Assembly: GCF_027923405.1 (NCBI RefSeq)
Contig: NZ_BQYI01000001.1
Location: 2,396,501-2,460,500, forward strand
From: Paenibacillus sp. YYML68
Lineage (GTDB): Bacteria > Bacillota > Bacilli > Paenibacillales > NBRC-103111
Direction: 5' to 3'
DNA length: 64,000 nt
Part shown: positions 1 through 8,543 of the stretch, piece by piece
How positions within the stretch are numbered: the stretch's first letter is position 1
Layout: each line of letters begins with the position of its first letter
The notes under the pieces: model-generated
Told to the model about the DNA's origin: nothing
Seen by the model: only the letters and a program-made list of their open reading frames with translations
The model's database searches: none
Made by a program: the position numbers and the translations under genes

Positions 1-188
1 CCGGTACGGTTACGATCGATTATGCGCTCGAGATGATGAAGCTGATCGATAAGAAGCAGCTGCAGGGCAAGCTTGCGCCTGACGACGATCTGCGTGCGCT
101 GCTGGCCGCTGAGTCCTACTTCGTGCCGGCACGCTCCTATGCGTATCGGTTCGTGAACGGGGAGCCAGTGCCGATTACGGCGCCTTAG
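1..188 (+). CDS. C-terminal end of an unidentified protein (cut by window edge)
   Basis: An open frame runs from the window edge and stops with TAG at 186-188. The last 61 residues are visible, with a Lys/Gln/Leu-rich helix-like stretch and an end that reads YRFVNGEPVPITAP. It does not resemble the end of GpsA, which lies upstream of spoIVA in Bacillus subtilis. A hairpin terminator follows at 248-279. I do not recognise the family; the position just before spoIVA is the only context. Confidence 0.6.
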   Translation, partial: GTVTIDYALEMMKLIDKKQLQGKLAPDDDLRALLAAESYFVPARSYAYRFVNGEPVPITAP

Positions 189-247
189 GCGAACGAATAC
201 CAGCTTAACGCTGATTGCACATGCTTATATGGGAATGACCTCTTTAG

Positions 248-283
248 CCTCTGACTGTCCGCTCTCCGGATGTCAGGGGTTTA
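248..283 (+). terminator. Intrinsic terminator after the first partial gene
   Basis: An 8-bp stem (248-255 with 272-279, one G-U pair) is followed by a short T-rich stretch. It probably ends the upstream transcript. The rest of the gap to spoIVA (284-517) holds the spoIVA promoter candidate and nothing else I can name. Confidence 0.55.
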
Positions 284-433
284 TTCATGTTGTTCTATTT
301 CTTCCGTTCGATTCACTAGCATACGAAGAAAGGGCGGCTCATATATATGCTAAGGATGAGCATGCAGGCGCATCCTGCGGATGATCAGGGAGCAGCGGGG
401 AGACGTTGTGAAATTTCCTCAAGGCCTGTCATC

Positions 434-460
434 ATATTTTGTACCGCAATACATATATAT
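434..460 (+). promoter_or_regulatory. Candidate SigE-type promoter of spoIVA
   Basis: ATATT at 434-438 and CATATA starting at 452, about 13 bases apart, resemble the -35 and -10 elements used by the mother-cell sigma factor SigE. SigE is known to transcribe spoIVA in Bacillus subtilis. The match is partial, and the AT-rich stretch could fit by chance. Confidence 0.4.
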
Positions 461-517
461 GTACTAGTCCGAAGCATGTACGAGTTTCGTCTAAACAACC
501 TGTAGGAGGGATTCCGA

Positions 518-1996
518 TTGGAAAAAGTGGATATCTTTAAGGACATTGCAGAGCGTACTGGCGGGGATATTTACCTGGGGGTCGTGGGCGCGGTCCGTAC
601 GGGAAAATCAACGTTTATTAAGCGCTTTATGGAATCGATCGTGCTTCCGAACATTCAGAACGAGGCCGATCGCGCACGGGCAACCGACGAGCTGCCGCAA
701 AGCGCAGCGGGCCGCACCATTATGACGACAGAGCCGAAATTCGTACCGAACAATGCGGTTCAGCTTCACGTGGCCGAAGGCCTGAACGTGAACGTCCGCT
801 TGGTCGATTGCGTCGGATATGTGGTAGAAGGCGCCAAGGGCTATGAGGACGAGAGCGGCCCTCGCATGATCAACACACCTTGGTTCGATGAGGCGATTCC
901 GTTCCAAGAGGCAGCCGAGATCGGCACACGCAAGGTCATTCAAGAGCATGCGACGCTCGGTGTAGTCATTACGACAGACGGCTCCATTGCTGAAATTCCG
1001 CGTGCTTCTTACGTGGACGCTGAGGACCGCATCATCAATGAGCTGAAGGAAGTCGGCAAGCCGTTCATCGTCATTGTCAACTCCACGAAGCCGGACAGCG
1101 ACGCGGCGCTTGAGCTGCGGAGCGAGCTTCAGATGAAGCACGACGTACCGGTTGTCACGGTTAGTGTAGCGAACATGCAGGAGGAAGATTTCACTTCCGT
1201 GCTGCGTGAAGTATTATACGAATTCCCGGTTCATGAGGTGAACGTGAACCTGCCAAGCTGGGTAATGGTGCTCGAGGAAAATCATTGGGTGCGCTCTAGC
1301 TTCGAGAACTCTGTCCGTGATACGGTTCAAGATATTCGCCGCTTGCGCGATGTTGATCGTGTCGTCGAGCAGTTCCAGGAGTATGAGTTCATTGACAAGG
1401 CAGGTCTGGCCGGCATGAACATGGGCCAAGGCGTCGCTGAGATCGATCTGTATGCGCCAGATGAGCTGTATGATCGCATTCTGCAGGAGGTCGTCGGCGT
1501 CGAGATCCGCGGTAAGGATCACCTGCTGCAGCTGATGCAGGAATTCACACATGCGAAGCGTGAGTACGATCACTTCGCTGAGGCGCTCGAGATGGTGAAG
1601 ACGACAGGCTACGGTATTGCACCTCCGACGCTCGCAGAGATGATGCTCGATGAGCCGGAGCTGATCCGCCAAGGTGCGCGCTTCGGTGTACGCTTGAAGG
1701 CGACTGCGCCTTCCATTCACATGATTCGCGTCGACGTCGAGTCTGAGTTCTCGCCGATTATCGGTACAGAGAAGCAGAGCGAGGAGCTTGTTCGCTACCT
1801 GATGCAGGACTTTGAGGATAACCCGCTTAAGATTTGGGAGTCGGACATCTTCGGCCGCTCGCTGCACTCCATCGTGCGTGAGGGTATTCAGGGCAAGCTG
1901 GCGATGATGCCGGACAACGCGCGTTATAAGCTGCAGGAGACGCTCGGACGAATCATTAATGAAGGCTCCGGCGGTCTGATTGCGATCATTTTGTAA
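518..1996 (+). CDS. spoIVA: Stage IV sporulation protein A, spore coat ATPase
   Basis: SpoIVA assembles by ATP hydrolysis into the basement layer of the spore coat around the forespore, and is also needed for the cortex. The protein is 492 residues, the usual family length. A P-loop GAVRTGKST lies at residues 24-32, in a TRAFAC GTPase-like N-terminal domain, and NVRLVDCVGY near residue 92 is the Walker B region. The C-terminus ends in the hydrophobic GGLIAIIL typical of the family. The start is TTG at 518 with a strong AGGAGGG eight bases upstream. It is monocistronic, between a SigE-like promoter and a terminator at 2022-2047. Confidence 0.97.
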   Translation: MEKVDIFKDIAERTGGDIYLGVVGAVRTGKSTFIKRFMESIVLPNIQNEADRARATDELPQSAAGRTIMTTEPKFVPNNAVQLHVAEGLNVNVRLVDCVGYVVEGAKGYEDESGPRMINTPWFDEAIPFQEAAEIGTRKVIQEHATLGVVITTDGSIAEIPRASYVDAEDRIINELKEVGKPFIVIVNSTKPDSDAALELRSELQMKHDVPVVTVSVANMQEEDFTSVLREVLYEFPVHEVNVNLPSWVMVLEENHWVRSSFENSVRDTVQDIRRLRDVDRVVEQFQEYEFIDKAGLAGMNMGQGVAEIDLYAPDELYDRILQEVVGVEIRGKDHLLQLMQEFTHAKREYDHFAEALEMVKTTGYGIAPPTLAEMMLDEPELIRQGARFGVRLKATAPSIHMIRVDVESEFSPIIGTEKQSEELVRYLMQDFEDNPLKIWESDIFGRSLHSIVREGIQGKLAMMPDNARYKLQETLGRIINEGSGGLIAIIL

Positions 1997-2021
1997 TAAA
2001 ATCGGCGTTAGCGCCGTTCAG

Positions 2022-2047
2022 ATGCACCCTTCGGGGTGCATTTTTTG
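2022..2047 (+). terminator. Intrinsic terminator of spoIVA
   Basis: An 8-bp GC-rich stem with a TTCG tetraloop is followed by six or more T residues. It lies 26 bases after the spoIVA stop. Confidence 0.9.
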
Positions 2048-2057
2048 TTATTTTGTC

Positions 2058-2086
2058 TTGAAAAAGCGTAAAACCTGTATTACTAT
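2058..2086 (+). promoter_or_regulatory. SigA-type promoter of the HU gene
   Basis: TTGAAA at 2058-2063 and TACTAT at 2081-2086 are separated by 17 bases. The promoter lies just after the spoIVA terminator and about 100 bases before the HU start. Confidence 0.6.
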
Positions 2087-2192
2087 TAGTTTGTTTGCTT
2101 AGAGAGTATCTAACACCGTATGTATATTTTTCGCGGTTTCCGTGAAAAAAGGAAATAAAGGGTGTTGCACAACTTGGGGGGAGGTGAATCGC

Positions 2193-2465
2193 ATGAATAA
2201 ATCCGATTTGATCAATAAGGTCGCTGAAGTAAGCGAGCTGTCCAAGAAGGATGCGACTAAAGCTGTTGAAGCGGTTTTTGAAGCTATTTCCGAAGCTCTC
2301 CAAAGCGGTGACAAGGTCCAGCTCGTCGGTTTCGGCAACTTTGAGGTACGCGAGCGTTCCGCCCGTAAAGGCCGCAATCCGCAGACAGGTGAGGAGATTG
2401 AAATTCCTTCCAGTAAAATCCCGGCGTTCAAGCCTGGAAAGGCATTGCGCGACGGCATTCAATAA
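2193..2465 (+). CDS. hbs: HU-type DNA-binding protein
   Basis: This is a small basic histone-like protein that bends DNA and organises the nucleoid. It has 90 residues, the normal HU length, beginning [10 protein letters not shown]. The DNA-binding arm [12 protein letters not shown] lies near residues 61-72 and the typical FKPGKALRD end is present. The ATG at 2193 follows GGGGGAGGTG, so the longer upstream frame is not used. Its place after spoIVA and before mtrB matches Bacillus subtilis hbs, but the folE (mtrA) gene found there between hbs and mtrB is absent. Confidence 0.96.
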   Translation: MNKSDLINKVAEVSELSKKDATKAVEAVFEAISEALQSGDKVQLVGFGNFEVRERSARKGRNPQTGEEIEIPSSKIPAFKPGKALRDGIQ

Positions 2466-2517
2466 ATAAACATTGTTACATAGCATCACTGTTTTTGGTT
2501 GGAGCAGTGAGTACGGC

Positions 2518-2554
2518 AGACGCTTGAGTCCTGAAGATGGACCAGGCGTCTTTT
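2518..2554 (+). terminator. Likely terminator between hbs and mtrB
   Basis: A two-part stem pairs 2518-2523 with 2546-2551 and 2528-2531 with 2539-2542. It is followed by TTTT. It would separate hbs transcripts from mtrB or attenuate readthrough into it. Confidence 0.55.
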
Positions 2555-2594
2555 CATCGGCATGGCATAGGTTCAACGGGCTGGAGGTAGAGCA

Positions 2595-2840
2595 ATGGAA
2601 TCGAATGAGAACAAAGCCGCTCAGTCGGAAGGGCAAGATTATTTCGTCATCAAGGCGAAGGAGAACGGCGTTCAGGTGATCGGTCTTACGCGTGGCCAAG
2701 ATACGCGCTTTCACCATACGGAGAAGCTGGACAAGGGCGAGGTCATGATCGCACAATTTACGAACCATACGTCCGCAGTGAAGATTCGCGGCAAGGCAAC
2801 GGTGTTCACACGCTATGGCACCATTGAGACGCAGGAATAA
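2595..2840 (+). CDS. mtrB: Tryptophan RNA-binding attenuation protein TRAP
   Basis: TRAP forms an 11-subunit ring that binds tryptophan. It then wraps RNA bearing about eleven GAG/UAG triplets, causing termination in the trp leader. The 81-residue frame contains the family core around FFVIKAKE-type strand, [19 protein letters not shown], and the conserved [10 protein letters not shown] segment with RNA-contact Lys and Arg. An SD GGAGGT lies upstream of ATG 2595. A matching triplet array lies before trpE at 12973-13027, which strongly supports function. In Bacillus subtilis the gene follows folE; here it follows hbs directly. Confidence 0.97.
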   Translation: MESNENKAAQSEGQDYFVIKAKENGVQVIGLTRGQDTRFHHTEKLDKGEVMIAQFTNHTSAVKIRGKATVFTRYGTIETQE

Positions 2841-2854
2841 TTTATCGGGGATTG

Positions 2855-2877
2855 GCAGGCATAGCCTGCTTTTTTTC
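2855..2877 (+). terminator. Intrinsic terminator of mtrB
   Basis: A 6-bp GC-rich stem (2855-2860 with 2864-2869) with a three-base loop is followed by eight T residues. It lies 14 bases after the mtrB stop. Confidence 0.85.
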
Positions 2878-2941
2878 GTTGTACAATGATAGTAGACAGG
2901 CTTTCAGCCGGTCGTCACCCGCGAAGGAGGAACGTGCCGCG

Positions 2942-3463
2942 ATGAGATGGATTACCCGTCTATTGATCATGACTTGTATATCTGCAGTGGTGGCTGTCGG
3001 ATTGTCCTACGTGCTGCAGCTGGACGAGAGCGCCTCTGTATTCCGAACGAACAAGCCGACTACCGTTAATGAATCGAACATTGTTGATGTCGTATCCAAA
3101 ATGCCGCTCCATCTGCGTATCAGACGTGTCGAGGTCAGTCACAGCATCGTCTCTGTCGATCTGCTCGCTGTTCAGGCTACACCTACGTCCGATCTGCTGA
3201 ACGACCTGTACCAAATTCCAAATTCGGTCTTCTCCGTCTCCACGAATATCAATCAAGTGCACGTTCGAGTGCTCGACGGCTCCAGCACGCAGTCCAGCGG
3301 TACGCAGCTTCTCGTCGCAGCTGATGCGCGCCGGGATAAGTGGCTCCCTAGCGAGCCGAAGCTGCAGCCCAAAGGGATGGAGGAGCTCCAGATGTTCCTG
3401 GATTCTCATTACCGAATGACCTACACACCGAAGTGGGAGGAGCATTCACGGCAAAAGAGCTAA
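2942..3463 (+). CDS. Membrane-anchored protein of unknown function
   Basis: A 173-residue protein begins MRWITRLL. One N-terminal membrane segment or uncleaved signal (about residues 5-25) is followed by an extracytoplasmic domain of mixed strands and helices and a basic end. The ATG at 2942 is preceded by GAAGGAGGAA, so the longer frame upstream is not used. I do not recognise the family. It sits between the mtrB terminator and hepS, a place occupied by no equivalent gene in Bacillus subtilis. A role beside prenyl or quinone enzymes is only suggested by position. Confidence 0.75.
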   Translation: MRWITRLLIMTCISAVVAVGLSYVLQLDESASVFRTNKPTTVNESNIVDVVSKMPLHLRIRRVEVSHSIVSVDLLAVQATPTSDLLNDLYQIPNSVFSVSTNINQVHVRVLDGSSTQSSGTQLLVAADARRDKWLPSEPKLQPKGMEELQMFLDSHYRMTYTPKWEEHSRQKS

Positions 3464-3513
3464 AGCTGTAACATTTGACCGGCATGGTCGAATATGCGAA
3501 TTGAATGCAGTTG

Positions 3514-3522
3514 TGCTATAAT
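3514..3522 (+). promoter_or_regulatory. Extended -10 promoter upstream of hepS
   Basis: TGC followed by TATAAT (3517-3522) makes a good extended -10 element about 50 bases before hepS. No clear -35 is seen at the usual distance. Confidence 0.5.
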
Positions 3523-3573
3523 GGTTTGGATCAAAAAGAGACGTGATTTATTGCAGGGTTCGGAGGCTTGGTT

Positions 3574-4443
3574 ATGAACAGTTATCGGATTCCGGAAATC
3601 GCCAAACCATATATCGAGCATGACATGATCCAGATGCATACGGACTTGCCGGTATTTCCTGATTTCCGCGCACGGTTGTTGTACGCTTTCTTGAACAAGC
3701 ACAGCTCTCTCGCCGGGCATAGCGAGCTCTATACGCTCGTGACGAGCCTAGTGCAGCTCGGGCTGGACACACATGATACGGTAAGCGTAACGAATGCGGA
3801 CAAAGAGATGAAGGCGGCTCGCTCGCGGCAGCTGAAGGTGCTGGCGGGCGATTATTTCAGCAGCCGCTTCTACTACTTGCTCTCACATGCCGGGCACATT
3901 GACTTAATTGGAATGATCTCAGGAGCGATCTGCGAGGCGAATCGGCTGAAGATGAACATGTACATGCTGATGAAGCAGCTGAAGCTGAGCGCAGACGACT
4001 ACATCCAGCGCACCGTTGAGGTGAAGTCGCAGCTGTTCCTGTCGTTCAACGGCATGCTGGAGGAGCACGTGAATACGACGTGGCGTGAGCTGCTGCAGCT
4101 GTTCACACGGTGCGAGGTGCTGCTGCATGAGCTGATACGTTCGGAATCCTCCCTCCAGTATCGGGATAGCTGGGGGTATTGGCATGTACTGCAATCCGGC
4201 ACCAAGGAGGAGCGAAGGCTGCTCCAGCAGGAGGAGACCGATCATGCGAAGGTGCGCTCCCTGTGGATGAAGTACAAGGTGACCTCTCAGCTGTACGACA
4301 TGCTGGAGGCGTGTATGGAGGAGCTGCAGGACAAGCTTCGCCTGCTCGGTGGGGATACGGACAAGTGGGTGAAGGAGCTGCAGCTGATCGGCGAGCCGGT
4401 GAAGCATTATTTATCAGCCCCAAGAGCGACACAGGAAGTATGA
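3574..4443 (+). CDS. hepS: Heptaprenyl diphosphate synthase component 1
   Basis: HepS is the small, non-catalytic subunit that pairs with HepT to make the C35 isoprenoid chain of menaquinone-7. The 289-residue protein is helix-rich, begins MNSYRIPEIAKPYIEHDMIQ and carries HSSLAGHSELYTLVTSLVQLGLDTHD, typical of the family. The start is ATG 3574, seven bases after CGGAGG; a TTG six bases earlier is too close to the SD. It is 12 bases before menG. Its partner hepT is at 7516, separated by four quinone genes, whereas in Bacillus subtilis only menG intervenes. Confidence 0.9.
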   Translation: MNSYRIPEIAKPYIEHDMIQMHTDLPVFPDFRARLLYAFLNKHSSLAGHSELYTLVTSLVQLGLDTHDTVSVTNADKEMKAARSRQLKVLAGDYFSSRFYYLLSHAGHIDLIGMISGAICEANRLKMNMYMLMKQLKLSADDYIQRTVEVKSQLFLSFNGMLEEHVNTTWRELLQLFTRCEVLLHELIRSESSLQYRDSWGYWHVLQSGTKEERRLLQQEETDHAKVRSLWMKYKVTSQLYDMLEACMEELQDKLRLLGGDTDKWVKELQLIGEPVKHYLSAPRATQEV

Positions 4444-4455
4444 GGTGAGAACCGG

Positions 4456-5184
4456 ATGGAAGGCAAGACGAAGGAACAATTTGTACATTCCGTATTTGAG
4501 AGCATTGCGCCCAAATATGACTTGATGAACGACATTCTAAGCTTTCGGCGTCATAAGGCGTGGCGTGAATTTACGATGCGGAAGATGAATGTGCAGCCAG
4601 GCAGCAGCGGTATCGATGTATGCTGCGGCACTTGCGACTGGACGATCAGTCTGGCGGAGGCGAGCGGCAACGGCCCGATGGTCGGTCTTGATTTCAGTCA
4701 GAACATGCTTGATGTCGGCGCTGACAAAATCGAGCGGATCAATCGGGACCGTCAAATCAAGCTCATTCGCGGCAATGCGATGGAGCTGCCATTCGCCGAT
4801 CATACGTTCGATTATGCGACGATCGGCTTCGCGCTTCGCAACGTCCCTGATCTTGTGCAAGTGATCAAGGAGATGCAGCGAGTCGTGAAGCCTGGCGGAC
4901 TGGTCGTCTCGCTGGAGCTGTCCAAGCCGACTTGGCAGCCGTTTAAGAGTTTGTACTACTTTTATTTCCAGCGTGTGCTTCCGATGCTCGGCAAGCTGAT
5001 CGCGAAGAGCTACGAGCAGTACAAGTGGCTGCCGGAATCACTGGTGAATTTCCCCGATCATAAGCAGCTTGCGGACATCTTCCGCTCTACGGGGCTCATT
5101 GATGTGAAGGCATACCCATTAACAGGCGGCATTGCTGCGCTGCATATCGGTGTGAAGCCGGGCGAGCTGCCTAAGGGAGACTGA
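4456..5184 (+). CDS. menG: Demethylmenaquinone methyltransferase
   Basis: This enzyme uses S-adenosylmethionine to C-methylate demethylmenaquinone, the last step of menaquinone synthesis. The 242-residue protein has the UbiE/MenG motifs: the start FVHSVFESIAPKYDLMND, GIDVCCGTCDW for SAM near residues 52-62, GNAMELPF, and FALRNVPD. The SD is GAGGTGAG before ATG 4456. In an organism using the futalosine route the same enzyme acts as MqnG. It lies between hepS and a prenyltransferase in what looks like one operon through hepT. Confidence 0.95.
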   Translation: MEGKTKEQFVHSVFESIAPKYDLMNDILSFRRHKAWREFTMRKMNVQPGSSGIDVCCGTCDWTISLAEASGNGPMVGLDFSQNMLDVGADKIERINRDRQIKLIRGNAMELPFADHTFDYATIGFALRNVPDLVQVIKEMQRVVKPGGLVVSLELSKPTWQPFKSLYYFYFQRVLPMLGKLIAKSYEQYKWLPESLVNFPDHKQLADIFRSTGLIDVKAYPLTGGIAALHIGVKPGELPKGD

Positions 5185-5188
5185 CATC

Positions 5189-6061
5189 ATGTGGAGAAAG
5201 ACACGAATATTTCTCGAAATGATTAAGATCGAGCATACATTGTTCGCCCTGCCGTTCGCGTTCATGGGGGCGCTGCTCGGATCAGTTGTAAAGTTCAACC
5301 AGCTGCCGTCGTGGGCGCAGATCGGCTGGATCCTGCTCGCGATGGTCGGGGCGAGGAGCGCGGCGATGGGTATTAATCGGGTTGCAGACAAAGTATTCGA
5401 CGCGAAGAACCCGAGAACGTCAATGCGCGCCATACCCGCTGGACTCATATCATCCAAAGAAGCAATCATCTTTATTATCGTTTCGTTCGTTCTGCTCTTT
5501 GTTGCAGCGGCGCAGTTGAATCCGCTATGTATGAAGCTGATGCCGATCGCTGTATTCTTTCTCGTCTTCTATTCGTATACGAAGCGCTTCACGTGGCTGT
5601 GCCATCTGTTCCTCGGAATGGCGATTGCCCTTGCGCCGCTCGGCGGATGGGTAGCGGTTACCGGCGAGATCACGCTTGCTTCCATCGTGTTCTACATCGC
5701 AATCATGTTCTGGCTTGCTGGCTTCGACGTCATCTATGCGTGCCAGGATGCGGAATTCGATCGGAACGAAGGGCTTCATTCGATTCCGGCCCGCTTCGGT
5801 ATTCCGACTGCGTTGAAGCTGGCGCGAGCGTTCCATGTGGTGACTGCAATCGGCTTGCTCAGTCTTTATTTTATGACCGATCTGGCATGGGTGTATTTGC
5901 TCGGAGTCATCGTTTCGTTCGGCTTGCTGTTCTATGAGCACCTCATTGTGAAGCCGAACGACCTTACACGTGTAAATACGGCGTTCTTTACGATGAACAG
6001 CACGCTAAGCATGGTGATGTTCGCCGTCACCTTCATCGATCTGGTGGTGTATCGCGTATGA
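5189..6061 (+). CDS. mqnP: UbiA-family prenyltransferase of menaquinone synthesis (MqnP-like)
   Basis: This is an integral membrane prenyltransferase that would attach the polyprenyl chain to an aromatic quinone precursor. It has 290 residues and about eight membrane segments. The first Asp-rich motif appears as NRVADKVFDAKNPRT (about residues 63-77) and the second region as YACQDAEFDRNEG. Its place beside menG, ubiX and mqnA points to the late futalosine pathway, where MqnP prenylates dihydroxynaphthoate-type acids. MenA of the classical route is less likely, since the motifs resemble 4-hydroxybenzoate prenyltransferases. It overlaps ubiX by 4 bases (ATGA). Confidence 0.85.
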   Translation: MWRKTRIFLEMIKIEHTLFALPFAFMGALLGSVVKFNQLPSWAQIGWILLAMVGARSAAMGINRVADKVFDAKNPRTSMRAIPAGLISSKEAIIFIIVSFVLLFVAAAQLNPLCMKLMPIAVFFLVFYSYTKRFTWLCHLFLGMAIALAPLGGWVAVTGEITLASIVFYIAIMFWLAGFDVIYACQDAEFDRNEGLHSIPARFGIPTALKLARAFHVVTAIGLLSLYFMTDLAWVYLLGVIVSFGLLFYEHLIVKPNDLTRVNTAFFTMNSTLSMVMFAVTFIDLVVYRV

Positions 6062-6696
6062 CAGCTACGAAGCCTTGGGTGATCGGAATAACGGGAGCGA
6101 GTGGCGCTGCCTACGGCGTCCGCTTGTGCCGGTTTTTGCTATCGGAGGGAGAGAGTGTTCATCTGATCGTGACGGATGCCGGCTGGCGCGTGTTCAAGGA
6201 GGAGCTCGGCTGGGATTCCGCGAAGCGGGTCGATACGTTGAAGCAGCAATTCAGCGGCCTTCCGGGCTCACTCGAGTATGTGAACAACCAAGACATTGGA
6301 GCGAAGACAGCGAGCGGCTCGTTCTTGACGAAGGGAATGATCGTTATTCCTTGCTCAATGGGGACGCTGTCCGGCATTGCGAACGGCGCTTCGGATAATC
6401 TTCTCGAGCGTACAGCGGATGTTATGCTGAAGGAAGGTCGCAAGCTTATTCTCGTGCCTAGAGAGACGCCGCTTCATGCGATTCATCTGGAAAATATGCT
6501 GAAGCTCGCTCGAATGGGTGTTCGCATCATACCGGCGATGCCGGCTTTTTATCAAGGTCCGCAAACGATAGACGATATGGTCGACTTCATGGTGGGCAAA
6601 GTGCTCGATGCCATGGAGCTTGAGCATCAATTGTACAAAAGATGGGGTATGCCACATGACAACGAGCATCAGGCCCATTCGGATCGGACGAATTGA
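6058..6696 (+). CDS. ubiX: Flavin prenyltransferase UbiX
   Basis: UbiX prenylates FMN to make the prenyl-FMN cofactor of UbiD-type decarboxylases. The 212-residue protein starts with the flavodoxin-like VIGITGASGAAYGVRL. It carries IPCSMGTLSGIANGASDNLLERTADVMLKEGRKLILVPRETP, whose signature ends with the conserved RETP. It overlaps the prenyltransferase gene by ATGA and mqnA by 41 bases, so translation is coupled. In the futalosine pathway the decarboxylase MqnL needs prenyl-FMN. No mqnL is in this window. Confidence 0.93.
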   Translation: MTATKPWVIGITGASGAAYGVRLCRFLLSEGESVHLIVTDAGWRVFKEELGWDSAKRVDTLKQQFSGLPGSLEYVNNQDIGAKTASGSFLTKGMIVIPCSMGTLSGIANGASDNLLERTADVMLKEGRKLILVPRETPLHAIHLENMLKLARMGVRIIPAMPAFYQGPQTIDDMVDFMVGKVLDAMELEHQLYKRWGMPHDNEHQAHSDRTN

Positions 6697-7519
6697 TTTC
6701 ACGAACGTTTGGCCGTTGTTTTACTATTTCCCCTTTGCTGCATTTGGCTCCCAGGTAGAGGTGCTGCAGCAGGTTCCGACGGGACTGAACCGGGCAATGG
6801 CGGCTGGCCAGATCGACATCGGTCCAATCTCGTCTTATGCATACGGCGAGAACGTGTCTGAGTATATGCTGTTCCCTGATATATCAGTTAGCGCTTACGG
6901 GGCGGTGCATTCCATCTTGCTGTTTCATCGTAAACCGCTGGAAGCACTAGGAGGCGCTACGATTGCCTTACCGACAACGAGCGCAACCTCGGTCAATTTA
7001 TTGAAGATTATTTTGGCTAAATTTTATCGTGTGCAGCCTGAATACGTCTACGAGACTCCGAACCTGGACACGATGATGACGAAGGCTGACGCCGCGCTAC
7101 TGATCGGCGATCACGCTATCCGGGCCAACTGGGAAGATCGCGGCTACATGATCACCGATCTTGGCGCGGAATGGAACAAGTGGACGGGCCACTGGATGTC
7201 GTTCGCGGTGTGTGCCATCCGCAAGGCTGTGATCGAGGAGCAGCCGGAGCTGATCAAGCGTATTTATGACGGCTTTATCGAGAGCAAGCGTAAGTCCTTG
7301 ACCGACATGACGTTGCTGATCGAGGACGCGCAGGTGGAGCTTGGAGGCGAAGCGGCCTATTGGCAAAGCTATTTTTCCAAGCTCAGCTATGATTTCGGAC
7401 CACAGCAGTGGGCAGGCTTGAAGCAATATTTCGAATACGCAGCGGAGCTCGACTTCCTGAAGCATGAGGTGCCGCTGCACATATGGAACGATAATTCAGT
7501 AGCACAGGTGACGGAATGA
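6656..7519 (+). CDS. mqnA: Chorismate dehydratase, futalosine menaquinone pathway
   Basis: MqnA dehydrates chorismate to 3-enolpyruvyl benzoate, the first committed step of the futalosine route. The likely 287-residue protein starts MTTSIRPIRIGRIDFTNVWP, close to the family signature. Also present are VPTGLNRAMAAGQIDIGPISS and the conserved ALLIGDHAIRANW. It is a periplasmic-binding-protein fold enzyme in the cytosol. The ATG at 6656 is preferred over upstream in-frame 6608, which adds 16 residues not expected in MqnA. It overlaps the end of ubiX and overlaps hepT by four bases. Chorismate comes from aroB and aroC downstream. Confidence 0.92.
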   Translation: MTTSIRPIRIGRIDFTNVWPLFYYFPFAAFGSQVEVLQQVPTGLNRAMAAGQIDIGPISSYAYGENVSEYMLFPDISVSAYGAVHSILLFHRKPLEALGGATIALPTTSATSVNLLKIILAKFYRVQPEYVYETPNLDTMMTKADAALLIGDHAIRANWEDRGYMITDLGAEWNKWTGHWMSFAVCAIRKAVIEEQPELIKRIYDGFIESKRKSLTDMTLLIEDAQVELGGEAAYWQSYFSKLSYDFGPQQWAGLKQYFEYAAELDFLKHEVPLHIWNDNSVAQVTE

Positions 7520-8490
7520 AACTGCTTGATTTATATGCAAAGCTAAAAAAAGATATCTCGTACATCGAGAAGGAGCTGGAGCGCAGCATTGACGTTGATC
7601 ATCCGATGCTGCGCGATGCGTCGCTGCACCTGCTGAAGGCAGGAGGCAAGCGCATACGTCCGGTCTTCGTGCTGCTTGGCGGCAAGTTCGGCACGTACGA
7701 TCTGGAGCTGATCAAGCATGTGGCCGTGCCGCTCGAGCTCATCCACATGGCTTCTCTTGTGCACGATGACGTCATCGATGACGCGAATACGAGACGCGGC
7801 CAGCTCACCGTTCGCTCGAAGTGGGACAATCGCGTTGCGATGTACACCGGTGACTACATATTTGCCAAGGCGCTCAGCATCGTCACGAAGCTGTCCAATC
7901 CGGAGATACACCAGATCATGTCCAAGGCGCTCGTAGAGATGAGCATTGGAGAGATGGAACAGATTCGATTCTTCTACCGTAAGGAGCAGCGGGTACGTGA
8001 CTACCTGCTTCGCATTAAGCGCAAGACTGCGCTATTGCTTGCCATTAGCTGCCAGCTCGGTGCTATGGCGGCCGACGCTCCTGATCGCGTTGCGAGACAG
8101 CTGTTCAAGTTCGGCTATTACGTTGGGATGGCGTTTCAGGTGCGTGACGATCTGCTCGATCTGTGCGGTACGGAGAAGGAGATCGGCAAGCCGCCGGGCA
8201 GCGATATTAAGCAGGGCAACATTACGATCCCGGTCATTTTCGCTTTGCAAAATGCGGAGCTGCGTCCAGCACTTCTCGAGGAGATCGCTCGAATTGAAGC
8301 GCAGGACGGTCAGACCGACATCAGCCACTTTTTGCAGCTGATTCGCAATAGCGACGGAATAGCCCGCTCGGAGGCGCTCGCCTCCAAATATATTGATAAA
8401 GCGATCGAGGCGTTGCAGGAATTACCCGATGTCGCATCGAAAAAAGACTTGATTGGTATTGCCCATTTCATCGGCAACCGATCGTATTAA
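7516..8490 (+). CDS. hepT: Heptaprenyl diphosphate synthase component 2 (catalytic)
   Basis: HepT extends farnesyl diphosphate with isopentenyl units to C35, together with HepS. The 324-residue protein has the two Asp-rich Mg-binding motifs: [15 protein letters not shown] (about residues 82-96) and [11 protein letters not shown] (about 210-220). [12 protein letters not shown] near residue 43 binds diphosphate. It shares an ATGA overlap with mqnA. The ndk gene follows after 53 bases. Confidence 0.95.
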   Translation: MKLLDLYAKLKKDISYIEKELERSIDVDHPMLRDASLHLLKAGGKRIRPVFVLLGGKFGTYDLELIKHVAVPLELIHMASLVHDDVIDDANTRRGQLTVRSKWDNRVAMYTGDYIFAKALSIVTKLSNPEIHQIMSKALVEMSIGEMEQIRFFYRKEQRVRDYLLRIKRKTALLLAISCQLGAMAADAPDRVARQLFKFGYYVGMAFQVRDDLLDLCGTEKEIGKPPGSDIKQGNITIPVIFALQNAELRPALLEEIARIEAQDGQTDISHFLQLIRNSDGIARSEALASKYIDKAIEALQELPDVASKKDLIGIAHFIGNRSY

Positions 8491-8543
8491 ATGGAATAGA
8501 CGTCGGCAGAAGAGATGTTTGCTTGGGAAGGGAGGATGTACAT

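Noticed and set aside
1-188. End of gpsA
   Set aside because: gpsA is upstream of spoIVA in Bacillus, but the visible 61 residues do not match the GpsA C-terminus.
608-1867. Two minus-strand open frames opposite spoIVA
   Set aside because: They are shadows of the spoIVA reading frame with no family features or ribosome sites.
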